58,720 nucleotides of DNA from Heterostelium multicystogenum (lineage: Eukaryota > Evosea > Eumycetozoa > Acytosteliales > Acytosteliaceae). Below the pieces are notes generated by a model that was not told the origin of the DNA, ran no database searches, and saw nothing but the letters and a program-made list of their open reading frames with translations. The stretch spans positions 1-58,720 of the forward strand of contig RCNN01000198.1 of NCBI GenBank assembly GCA_003667245.1, in the 5' to 3' direction. The translations under genes were made by a program, and so were the position numbers. The stretch's first letter is position 1. Each line of letters opens with the position of its first letter. Positions 47,366-58,720 of the stretch are shown here, one piece after another.

Positions 47366-49470
47366 TTATTCCTCTCTGAATATCGCTTGCTTGTCGACTT
47401 CATTTAATACTCCTCCACCTCTTCTTCTGCTTCTATTTATATGTATACTGCTAGAACTACTGTTACCGCTACCATTGTTATAATTATGATTATTATTACT
47501 ATTATTATTATATACAAGTAGTTCTGGCGCTTCATCTTGGTGGTCGAGTTCAGACGATGACGATGTTTTCATGAAGGTTGCTTGGGAGTGACCGCACTAA
47601 GAAAGATGACGAAGATTGCTGCTTGTTGAGTCTGACGCCCATCACCCATTCCTTGTCTTCCATTGATTTAGAATATCTACTGTTGCCGTGGACTGTGATT
47701 GTGGCTGTCGCTTTCATTGTTGCTGTCGTTGCTGTAGTTTAAGTATATATGTTGTTGTGGTGGCTGTTGATGTCCATTGTTGATGTGATATGAATTCGTT
47801 TTGATCGATGGCTCGTGCAGATATGTTGATGAACCTGAGCCAGATGCTGACTCAATTGAGTTGGATACGTTCTTGATTTGGTCTGGCGTTGATTGTGGAA
47901 TAGTAGAAACCGCTTTCCATTGTCCGTCGTTGTGTTCAATACTCCACTGGTCTCTCTGTATCTTGTACTGCGGATTGGAGTCGACCAGTGTCGATGTAGT
48001 CGACTGTATATCTAGCATCCACTGTGACCTAATTTGACTACTTTCACAAATAAACAGATGACTCTTAATCGGACTAACTAAATAAAACGAAATTGTCTAT
48101 GTATTCAGAGCTGTCAGTATACTGTAGCTTAAGTCTGAACAGCAAGCAGGTGAATGTAACATACCACTTTCAGAATCAACTAAATATTGAAGCGGTGACC
48201 AACGGTATGATTTTGTCTATCTTATTGAGTGCAGGCAGCGGTGTAACTGTTATAAAGTAATCATTCAAAAGATACACCATTCTGGTTTGCAACGATTGGT
48301 CTCTCATTGACTTCTTTTGTATTCTGCCTTCTCTAATCAATTTACGGTGAGGTTCAAACCAAGTTCTAAAGTAAACAACATTGATAATGCGAGTAGAAAC
48401 ACAATTCAGCAGCATCAGCTAGATCCTTAACTAAACTAAAGATGTAACCTGTAGACTTACCGATATAGATAGGGGGACCAAAATATTTTTGTGCTGATCA
48501 ATCAATCCTTGAAGTTGGATCAACTTCTTTTCTATTGATATCTTCTTGTATTCCGTCGTTTACAACCTGAACGATGGACTTTAGTAAATTAGCGGCTGCT
48601 TCGCATCTCTTCTTGTCTGGATGATCCACCGAAGTCGCTTTAAACAATGCTTCCAAAAGCAGAATATATCTAGGTGTTCTCTGTCATATTGTAATCGAAG
48701 CAGAGTCGTACCCTAAGTAAGTTATCAAGCCAAAAGCAAGAGTATAAATAAATAAATCCAGCTACCTACCTGAATTGGGGCAATGAGCAGCGATGACAGA
48801 TCCAATGAATGGCACCTCGGATCTTTCTCTTTGTTTTTTCAGCCAGTTGCCAATGGGCTGCGTGCACTGTCGGATCCGGTTCAGTGTTTCAATAGAGTGA
48901 GAGTAGTTTCTCAGAGAACTGTTTGTAACACTTGAAGAAATGGTCCCACGTCCAGAAAAATGTTCCCAATCGACGACGACACCGACCAGTCTTTAACAAC
49001 CGGATTCAATCGGTCAAAAGAGTAAACTGCTCAAGTTGTAGATGCTCTCGATGTGCGAGAATATCGAATGTATATCGGATTCGGTAATACCGCCAATTCT
49101 GGTCGGTGTCCTTCGCCAACTGAATCATCGGGCGCAAAAACAGCTCGATAATCGTGGCCAACTGCTCATTATAGTATCTTTCAGTGTTCCATATTTCCTT
49201 TGAAATTTCCTTTCTTGTTGATTCACATTTCACTACAACCAGCAATGTACCAATCAAATGCAATCAATCCGACACAATCCAATCGAAAAAAATGATAATC
49301 CAATGAATTGAAGTAGGGTGTTGGTTTAACCAAAATTAGTATCTGAAATAATTCTCCTGCTGATGCTGCTGATGGTGATGGAGCAAAAGTAATATAACTA
49401 ACTTACATGAAATAGTGTATCTCTTTCTTTGCAGGAATGCAGCGCTTAAAGCTCCTAATAACGTATCCAT
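47366..49470 (-). CDS. Rho guanine-nucleotide exchange factor (DH-PH)
   Basis: Start at 49470 (MDTLLGALSAAFLQRKRYTI), with a donor at 49406. The DH domain begins in the next exon (from 49232) with ISKEIWNTERYYNEQLATII, continues in broken frames through LNRIRQCTQPIGNWLKKQRE (about 48890-48830) and TPRYILLLEALFKATSVDHP with AANLLKSIVQVVNDGIQED (about 48680-48540), the final helices of a Dbl domain. The PH domain follows (KLIREGRIQKKSMRDQSLQT; YLLNDYFITVTPL, about 48340-48230). A low-complexity Ser/Asn/His tail holds DQWSIEHNDGQWKAVSTIPQ and ends at 47366. Such proteins load GTP onto Rho/Rac GTPases to control actin. At least four introns and several frame breaks make exon borders approximate. 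Confidence 0.7.
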
Positions 49471-50549
49471 AATTATGTCTAGAACATCGCTCTTCTAAGA
49501 CAACCTGCAAACCAAACAAACAAACAACCCACAATCCAATCACGTTGACTCTCTACTTTGGGAATAAATACTTGCTAGTAAAGTATTATCTCTGGTTGAG
49601 TTGGCAAAAGCAAAGATATAAATAAAAATTAAAATGTACTTTTGTTGTGACAAGGTTGTAACTGATTCACTGCGCAAACCATGCCATATCAGGAGTCCTC
49701 CTTTACAAAAGGTGACGTTTAAAATTCATAAAAAAAAATTGTGTTTTTTTAAAAAATCTCAAATAAGATTATTGGACTTCAAACAAAAACAATTCAAAGA
49801 ACCAATTTGATCGAAATGATCATCATACTAATAATAATTCTCTATTAGTCCCTTAATAGTATATATGACTTATCTTATGAGTCCTATTCATATGAATATA
49901 ATTGGAGCCATATTGAAAAAACTCCTTTTTAAATTAATTCTTACTTTTTTAAATTTTTAAGTCTTAAGACTTTGATCTTAATAATATAAACACAAAAATT
50001 TGATCAAACCATTTAGTCGATCGTATAAGTAGTAGTGGAATTAAATTGGTCGATTGATTGAAGTGTGGTGCAATTTAGCCACATTTTTGTTACAAAAATA
50101 GTATTTTCACCAAAAAAAATTCTCATTTTTTTCTTTTCATAATAAGAATTTAATTAAATTATGTTTATTATTATTTAATAAATGTCACAGACTTAAAACA
50201 CAGAATCAATTTAATACATTTTTCATTTCATTTTGGTCTAGACCATCATATATATAATATTTTATACTTTTAATATCTACTTGAAATGTAAGTTTTAGTA
50301 ATTATATATTTAATCAATAATCTTTTAGTTTGTTTGGTGGTTGTCACTCATTGGTATTTGAATCCAAAACTTATCAAGTTATAATAATATTATAATTATA
50401 ATTTGAATAACAGTAACTACTATTGTTGTCAATTATAGATAGCTTGGAAACTTATTCAAAGTATTGTACAAACTAAATTAATTACTATTGCTCGATTCTA
50501 GGACATAAAAACAAGTAAACACTATATCTACTATTCAATCAACTCTATT

Positions 50550-50618
50550 GATTCATTCATTCATTCATTCATTTACAGTGTGTGAATAACTCTCTCTCTC
50601 TATCTATCTATCTATCTT
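50550..50618. repeat. Simple-sequence repeats (CATT)n, (TC)n and (ATCT)n
   Basis: Three adjacent microsatellites seen directly in the spacer upstream of the E2 gene. Confidence 0.8.
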
Positions 50619-50985
50619 TCGTTTGCTATTGTTATTTTATTCATAAATTAAAAAAACAATTGTAATTTAATTTAAATTCTTTTTTATTTTTTTGTTTTTT
50701 TTTTATCACAACAACAATAAACACAAAACACATCAATCAACCAAAAACACAATTTCAAAACTAAACAAACAAAACACTACTATTGTACAATTTATTTCTT
50801 TGTTTAATAATTTCCATTTGTTGTATAAATTTAATTAATAGTATAAAAAGTCTGTCTATTGTACAAAAATAAAATATAGAATATAAAATTGTGAGTAGGA
50901 CTACTTATTTAATAACAATAATCAAGAAGTTGTTGTCTTCTTCAGTTCAATATCTCGTTGTTCGTTAAGACGACTTCTAATAGTT

Positions 50986-51045
50986 AGACACCGGAGATGT
51001 CTACACCGGAATCGATAGATCCGACTGTTCTGTGTTCCGGAGTAG
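50986..51045 (+). ncRNA. Candidate structured RNA (strong hairpin)
   Basis: CTACACCGGAA (51001-51011) pairs with TTCCGGAGTAG (51035-51045), ten of eleven positions, around a 23-nt loop. A second small stem, AGACA (50986-50990) with TGTCT (50998-51002), overlaps its foot. The segment is clearly GC-richer than the surrounding several hundred bases. It could instead belong to the 5' leader of the E2 gene or to a 27-codon open frame starting at 50997. No known RNA family is recognised. The strand is arbitrary. Confidence 0.3.
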
Positions 51046-51306
51046 CAACCAACTACTCAAATTCTGGCATACAGAATTAAAAGTTTGATTTTGCAAATAA
51101 TAATTTAATTTATTTATTTTCCTTTTTTAGATTTAAATTTTTTTTAATAAATTATTTTTTATTTTTACTCTAAATTTGAACTAACCTCAACTTATTCTTT
51201 TTTCATTCCAGATTCTCACAGAATATCAAGGTTATTTATATTGTTGACACTTCTCTCTTTAGTTTATTTTTAATTACCTGTACACATAAACAACATATAA
51301 TATACA

Positions 51307-52120
<814 letters not shown>

Positions 52121-54679
52121 AACTGCTACTGTTTAATCATTCTTTATATTACAAATCTCTCTATAGTTACGCCTTACTTCGTATACTAGTATAAATAAAA
52201 CTTTAAAAACAATAATAATAATATTAAATGTAATAGATTTTGAGGAATGATAGACAAGTGATGACTCAAATCAACAAAGCTCCAAATGTTGTCATCATAA
52301 ATGTCACTGCACCTTTCCCATCCCAATCCAACCAAGGATCTGGATAGTTTTTTAATTTTAAAAGAGTGAGAAAGATCGTTGTAAAACTATCAATCCAAAT
52401 TTAAGAAAAACAAAGAAGGTGTGGGGTTGGCGGAGGTAGGACAACTTTCTGCACAGATATCTTGTCTTTTTCTTTTTGGTACCAATAGATTGCAACCAGA
52501 CTAGTCAGTCAATGAAGTTGCAACTACCACATACCTTACAGCTATCTTACCATCATGAATAATTAATATCTAAATTGACAAGATATTCCATCCTACCAAA
52601 TATTTAGTAGGACGAGAAATCCACTATAAAGAGATGCCAGTATAAAAAATATCTAATTTTGAGATATTTGATAAGATAAAAATTACAAAAAATAGTCTCA
52701 GATATTTTTGAAAAACAAAACTATCGCACATCCTATTAATTTTAAAATAAAATAAAATGTAATGGGGTTAGTTGATTCAACAAAGCCACTACACTTTATT
52801 TGTAAAGCCATTTATTAGTTATTTTGAAGATTGATCAACAACAACAACAACAACAATAGACCTCATTGTAATATATAATTAATAATTCAGAAATTTAGAC
52901 ATTACTGAATTTCACTTGTATTCTAATTCTAAATCAAAGTAATTTGAATTGAGTATTTGCTTCATTCAGACAATTCAATTGTATTACTTACTTCTAAATT
53001 ATTTATTTAATTTAATTTATTATTTTATTTATTAATTCCCATTCAATCAGCAATCAGTCAATAGATTAGTAAAACTAGTTTCCCTACAAAAAGTACATTA
53101 CATACAATACTTCTAGATATGCAGAGATAAGAAAACACAATCAATCCAAATTGTAATAATATTAATTTGTACTGAATTTTCCAATTTGTTGTTGAATCAA
53201 ACATACCATTCCTTACCATACCTCAAAGAAGAGACTAGTTAGAAAATTGTAAATAAAATAATACTTAGTCAAGTGATATTAGACATTTTACATATTTGAC
53301 ATTGAAAAGATAGAAACAGTAAGTATGTTTACTCGCGACAATAGCAAATATTGTGGTATCATCCCTTTCATACCACACACTACAAATAAGTTGTCAACAT
53401 GCCGACTCTCGCCAGACATGTCATAGTAAATCTTTGAACACATACCAAATCGAATCGAAAATGGATCGGCGACAGATGTGCATGCACCAAAATTTGGGTT
53501 TTTACAGTTTCCACAACCACCATCATCACTGCCTAAATGTTTTTTATTTTTTGGTTTGCAAATTTTGGTTTAAGTTTTTTAGATATTTTTTTATTTTATT
53601 TTATTTTTTAAATGTTGCTGGGTTTTTCAAGATATCAGAAATCTATCTAATCCTATCTATCCCTATCTATCTTAATATTATTATTATTATTTTAGATTAA
53701 GCTCAATTACCACCACCACCACTACTACTAATACTGCTACTAAGATCACTAGTGGCATCATCTCAACATCACACCCACATAAATACATCATCAAACATAT
53801 AATATAACATTCATTCTCTACACAATTATATTATTGTTGTGTAGTAGTATTGCTGTGAAGTCATTGAAGATACTTCACTTCAATTCATTGTAGATTTGAT
53901 AGATAGATAGTAGATAGAAGATCAAATCATACAAACAAACAATCAAACAATCAATCAATCAAACTAGACATTGTTTTTTGTGTTAGTAATAAAAACATCA
54001 TTCAATCAATCAAGTCCAATTTGTTTAAGAGCATTTCATTTTGACTTGATTGGATTGTAGATTAGTTTGTTTCAAGATAAATCTAGCTAGTTTAACATTA
54101 GGTTATAAAAACAAATTTTCAAACTAATCAATTAGCATTCCAGTTACCCCCTTAAACTCACCACTACCACCATCTTAATGAAATTATCAATTAATTGGTG
54201 TGTTGTTGTTATTGATTATTATTAACTACTATTAGTTATCTATTATTATTACTCTACTTTATCTATTAGTTTATATTATATATTATATTATTATTGTTAT
54301 TTTTGTGTGTTGTTAAAGTAAAGTCAAATAAAGTAAAAGTATTTATGTATTTTCAAACAAACTGTATTAAGTATATTTATATAAAGTAAAAATCAAATTA
54401 TAAAATATCAGATAAAGATAAAATAGATAACGATATATGATATTCGATAGATATAGATAATATATAGAATTATTTAAGATAGACAATCATATCAAACCTC
54501 CATCCCTTATCCACCTACTTCACATCCACACCAGTTGAATACTTCATCCTTTCATCTCATATATACTTACATATCATTGATTATATATAATATAATAAGT
54601 CTTCAAAGTACCAGATAGTAGATTGATAGATACCATACAATCTATAGATAGATAGACAGATAGATATACAGATATTAGC
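52121..54679. other. Long gene-poor stretch
   Basis: Contains an ACA repeat (about 52837-52858), an inverted repeat TTGCAAC/GTTGCAA at 52490-52524, AT-rich tracts, an ACC/ACT-rich simple stretch at about 53709-53745, and a pyrimidine-rich and AAACAATCAAACAATCAATC-type stretch near 53935-53962. The last kilobase may be the 5' leader of the neurofibromin gene. I see only short frames, including a 28-codon one near 52261, that I would not call genes. Confidence 0.55.
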
Positions 54680-57600
54680 ATGGAGAATGACGATAAAGTT
54701 AATATGATCCATTAGTAGGATTAATGTACAGGCTATGAATGGTGACAACGATTGGTTGTTTTAAAAGTTGAACCTTTGTAAGGTGGATTAACCATTTTGA
54801 TAATGTATATATAGATAAATTTACAAAAGAATATCAATAGTACAGGTTATTCAACCACAGATCAGATACAACAGGATCACATTCGAAAGTTGAATGAAGA
54901 AACATTGATACATCTGAGTTCGAATAAACTAAATATTATAGCATCGGGATTGTCCGACTCGTTGGAGGGACTTATCAACGAAAAGATAAAAATAATCGAA
55001 TGACACACAAATTCATGGGCACAATCATAATATTGAATCCTACTTGCCAAGTGTATGGCACACCAATGGTATCATATTGTAGGTATAGATAGGCAAGTGC
55101 TGCTATGAAAGTCAAACGTTCAAATAAAGTTCACAATTGTCTAATCAACCAACCAATTCCAATCCAATCAATTCTATATCAATCAATGCAATGTTTGGTT
55201 TGTGAATTCTAGATCAATCAATTTAGAATGTACAGGGTCTCGATGAAAAAGAAGCGATCAGACTGAAAGAAAAAGAGGAGCAGATTCTTCCGCCTCCACT
55301 CGAGGAGAATCTCGCAAAGTTGATTTTGTTCCAGCCGTCACATGTTTGATGCGCGCCCTCGTCTCAAAACGAGCCCGAAACACAGGTCAACTCTGGAAAG
55401 GTGATCTTCCAGCTTTCCGCTACCAATTACGAGACGGTGAGTGCAAAGATTGGCGAGATCTTGCACGTCATTGTCAATGGCAAGGAGAGGCCGACGAAGC
55501 CTTCACCAAATCAGTTCTTCCTGATCCGAGCATCTCAATCTAAATTCGAAGCGTCTCTCGGAGCTGCTCGACAAGATTACAAAGTCAGCGACACACTTTA
55601 AGAAGGAGCGTCACCAGTTTATTTTGAGTCAGGTCCTGCGCAAGGCCGTGTGGAACTGGATTGATAACTACCCTATGGAGTTTGTCACATTGTGCAAGAT
55701 GTGTGAGAGGCTGCCCGGCAACCCGACGTCCTCTTTGACGTGCTCCGATGGATGGCAAAGAAGACCGCCCACAAAAATAGCTTCTGGCCCGCTACAAACA
55801 ATGCTTTTGATCCTCTGTCCCGACATTATGTTGGCTATCCCACAAGAACGAAAAAGTCAGCAGACACAGCAAAGAAGGAGTCCTTCTCGATTCACTCAAA
55901 AAGTCACTCAAGGTTCCTAAGCTTGCTGACGTTGCTGCCATCTGCTATGTCGACATCTGCAAGGCATCCACATTCGTTCAAAAGTCAGAGATGTCCGCAC
56001 TTCGATATATCGTGCCCGGCCATTGAGACAGAGTTGAAGGAGCCGCCTCTTCAATGTAACACGTACACCAGACGGTCCCAACGATATTGAGCTAATGACC
56101 GACTGTTTTAGTTTTCATTCTTTAAGATTTCACCCCGTAAGGTACTTACATTGATTCCCGAGAATCTGGCCGACACTCCACCCCATTTCAAAATGGTACT
56201 CGTCAAGTCACTGCTGCGGATCGCTCAGGAAGACAGCGCTAAACACACTCCCCTGGAGTCCTTCGATTGCCGATGCCTATGCACTGGTATCAGTCCCAGC
56301 TAAAGCAGCTAATTAATGATAATCTTCAATCGATTCGATCATACAACTCACTAAAGAATGCCAGCGATAAAAAGTCAAAGGCCCAACTTGAGAAAGTCCA
56401 GTTCGACACACAGGTCATGTCATTTTAATACAACTATTTTTGGCCGATCCAAATCTTTCCTTATACACATCTGTAAGTAGTGGCTGCCAGCCAGAATCAT
56501 GTTAACTGCGACTCCCTATTAACAATGCAAAAATCTAGAAATCAATGGCACAAAATTTAGAAGACATCAGAATGATATAACTGGATTATGTTATTGTTCA
56601 TCACAGTTCCAATTACCAGAGATTTGTGATGTTGCAGCAGAGACACTATTAAAATTCCATAACCCAATTTACATCGACAGTTGGTATGAGAAAAAAGATG
56701 ATCAATGGATTTTGGGAGAAAGTTCAGCTGTCAATGTTTCCTTGGCAAATGCCTTGATCGAACAAAAGGAAACAAAAGCAGGACAGGTCCAAAAGTTGAT
56801 TACTTTGTTGGAGGAGATTTTGATTCGTCGTAATGCTTTCTTGGATAAATCAAAGGATTCACTGCGTCCCGAGGCATCGGTGAGAGATGTCCGTCTACAT
56901 GGTAGCCTAAGCTTGAGGTTGCACTGCTTATTCATCTCTGCTCGCCAGAGCCTGACATTTGCAGCAAATGTGCCACTTGTTTTGGTTTGCTTTGCGAAGA
57001 GATTGAGATTCTTGGTGATACCTCAGATGAAGCCAATAGCATCGTAACCAACTATACCATCTACAAAAAGTTGTCAACTGCAGGAATTCTCCAGACCGGT
57101 CGTCAGCATCAGCAAAAAGTGATTCGTTCACTACTCCAGAAGAATTGAAGCACAGACACCAGGTAATTTTGCAGCTTGGGAAGAGGTTTATCAACGTTGG
57201 CAAACATTGACTCCACTGCTTGTACAGTTTGAGGATATAGAGAAAAAATAAGAAGCCAACTTCAGTTGTATTCAACAAGCAGTAGCAGTGGAAAGACAGG
57301 TTTATCGATTACCGATCAAAAAACAGCAGCAGAAGTTAAAGGAATGGCATAATTCCACTTGGATTCCTTTGTAGTATGTCTGGTGTTCACTTTTGAACAA
57401 GGAGACAACTGTGCGTGTAACTAATGACAAGCTCAGTACAAAAGAAGACGGAACGAACAATCAAGTCATAGCAAGCTTCCTCGATGAAGTGTGCAGAGAT
57501 GATGGTACCGAGAGTGCATTCATGAGGGAAAGCGCCTGTTCTTTTAGTTGGAACTGGACTTTCTCCAGCTGCATACGCTTGGGTTGTTCCGTGTCCTCCA

Positions 57601-58720
57601 AGATGAGCTACAATCGTACTTTGGGTGATGCAGGTCAACTCCTTGATATGTCGAGCGTTGTACTCTCTTTTGTAGAGGCAAACTATTAGTGTTGTCAAGC
57701 ATGTCCTCGATTATCTCTCAAAGAAGCAGAAGATTTGTCTATCATTACCAGTTTTGGAAAACTTGATGTTGCTCATCAATCAAATACATCAATCACTTGG
57801 TCACAAGCACCAGCATGCGTATCAAGAAGAATTTCTGTGCACTTCTTGATGTTATGATGTTGAAGCGTCATTATAATTTCTTTCTCCAAAGAAATGGAGT
57901 TCAGAAACAGCTTGCTTGAGAATATCGTTGAGTGGACTTCAGACTTTGCTGTGACTCCATCATCGAATACCTCTGATATACTCACCCGTAGGACGGCCAT
58001 AGCAGATCAGAAGACAGATCAAGAATCAAAAAAGTTGATAAAGGAAGTCGATATTGCTTTGTATCACTACTATTGCATCGTTGCTACGTGGTCTTGAACT
58101 GCCCACCACCGATGCCGGTGTAAATATGTTCAAGAAAATACTTTACTTTCTTCACCACTCTTCTTACTCGTTGCAAGCAAGATGCCGCCGAGGGATCCAC
58201 CGCTTTGGCAGATTGGTGCCATTAAGAGTTTGAGTAATATGCCTCAGCGCCAAGTATCCATTACGATAGGCTTTGTCATGATGGGATACCACGAGGATCA
58301 CGAAACCCGTGCAGCTTTTCCTCAGAGTTATTGCCAATATCTTGAACCAAGGAACCGATTTGATCCTGTGGCTGACGAACCAGAGGAGAAATACGAAAAA
58401 GTTTGTGGACATGTTATTGGAGCCAGAGTTCTATGCTTTGTTAGCGTTCATTGACGGTAATTCCAATATTACAGACTGCGCGATGAGCGGCACCAAATAA
58501 CTTGTAAATTTCCTTGAGCACACGATAGAACTATGGTTGTTCTTAAGAAGTTATTCACCAAGAGGTTGTCAACACTGAGTCAGCTAACAGTTTGCTTCGT
58601 CGTAATTCAATGGCTACCAAAATGCTTGGTGCATTCACCAAACACATTGGACCGTCCTTACTTGAAGCTTGCCCTATATCCGGTCATCAATCAGCTTATC
58701 AATCAAAAAGAATCAATGGA
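54680..58720 (+). CDS. nfaA: Neurofibromin-type RasGAP, 5' part, cut by the window end
   Basis: NF1-type proteins switch Ras off by stimulating GTP hydrolysis. A likely start is at 54680. The recoverable segments follow human neurofibromin in order: NEETLIHLSSNKLNIIASGL (about 54894-54953), QVLRKAVWNWIDNYPMEFVT (55630-55690) with the downstream LQTMLLILCPDIMLAI, EILIRRNAFLDKS (56813-56850), MEFRNSLLENIVEWTSDFA (57894-57950), the block from SNMPQRQVSITIGFVMMGYH to DHETRAAF (58216-58320), LLEPEFYALLAFI, and finally NSLLRRNSMATKMLGAFTKH near the window end. In the last block the first Arg (58598-58600) aligns with the arginine finger of RasGAPs (LFRGNS in NF1). The frame breaks every 100-300 nt. 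Introns are visible near 56473-56610. GC is high for the window. The GAP core continues beyond 58720. Confidence 0.8.

Larger units (their letters stand above)
49471..51306. other. Long divergent AT-rich spacer with simple repeats and a GC-rich hairpin island
   Basis: The promoter side of both the RhoGEF gene (leftward) and the E2 gene (rightward). It contains T and A runs, a CATT repeat at about 50553-50572, TC and ATCT repeats at about 50591-50618, and the GC-richer hairpin island around 50977-51055. No convincing open frame beyond a 27-codon one at 50997. Confidence 0.6.

Noticed and set aside
52261..52350. 28-codon open frame after the E2 gene (TQINKAPNVVIINVTAPFPS)
   Set aside because: Too short, with no splice context or recognised motif; could be an exon remnant, but not supportable.
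52490..52524. Inverted repeat TTGCAAC/GTTGCAA with 21-nt loop
   Set aside because: Seven-base stem with a long loop is expected by chance in a spacer of this size.
52531..52545. CCTTACAGC, resembling the conserved 11-nt motif of Dictyostelium class I small RNAs
   Set aside because: Only 9 of 11 bases agree (CTA instead of CAA at the end) and I see no short complementary stem flanking a 40-65 nt unit.
53353..53700. 115-codon open frame, Phe/Tyr/Ile-rich
   Set aside because: Composition follows translated T-rich spacer; no motif, no splice sites; likely chance.

Overview
The window is nuclear DNA of a social amoeba (dictyostelid), probably not the Dictyostelium discoideum group. The evidence is short AT-rich GT-AG introns of about 55-110 nt, glutamine and asparagine homopolymer runs inside proteins, AT-rich spacers that are less extreme than in D. 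discoideum, and dictyostelid-type surface proteins with IPT/TIG, EGF and ComC-type domains. Coding GC varies strongly from gene to gene. No tRNA, rRNA, CRISPR array or intact transposon was seen. Most reading frames are broken by single-base gains or losses, often in A or T runs, while the protein continues in another frame. I read these mainly as uncorrected sequencing errors, although some genes may really be decaying.

Layout, left to right: the 3' end of a repetitive single-pass membrane protein (1-1628); a SAM-dependent methyltransferase on the minus strand (1774-2924), whose paralogue lies inverted 9 kb away (11824-12984); an NAD(P)-binding epimerase-like gene (4392-5351); an unrecognised small gene (5694-6287); a cis-prenyltransferase of the DHDDS type (minus, 6429-7816); the kinetochore protein Spc25 (minus, 8284-9362); an unrecognised gene (10020-11232); a leucine-rich-repeat protein (13165-14088); a 3-beta-HSD-like dehydrogenase (minus, 14140-15239); an acidic low-complexity protein (15499-16597); a very large USP9X/USP24/USP34-class deubiquitinase with an internal ubiquitin-like domain (17697-26370); and a PH-WD40-helical-SMP-like protein (26678-30224).

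The segment 30.5-46.3 kb looks like an accessory island. Two tandem ComC-like cell-surface receptors (30527-34318 and 37001-40874) have divergent heads but an almost identical last exon. Between them lies a Crinkler/RHS-like P-loop NTPase with a nuclease-like C-terminus (34463-36631). They are followed by a small secreted protein with symmetric cysteine spacing (minus, 40951-41199), a caspase-fold protease fused to multiple zinc-binding Cys motifs (41647-43934), a neighbouring paralogue that keeps the N-terminus and zinc motifs but lacks the protease core (44195-45259), and a secreted I78-type protease inhibitor (45975-46248). Recognition receptors, an effector-like NTPase, a caspase-like protease with a protease-less twin and a protease inhibitor in 16 kb suggest a recognition or conflict locus. 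That is an inference from neighbourhood, not a demonstrated system.

The right part holds a decayed or unrecognised locus (46500-47110), a Rho-type DH-PH exchange factor (minus, 47366-49470), a ubiquitin-conjugating enzyme E2 (51307-52120), a long gene-poor stretch, and the 5' portion of a neurofibromin RasGAP (54680 to the window end), cut just after its arginine finger.
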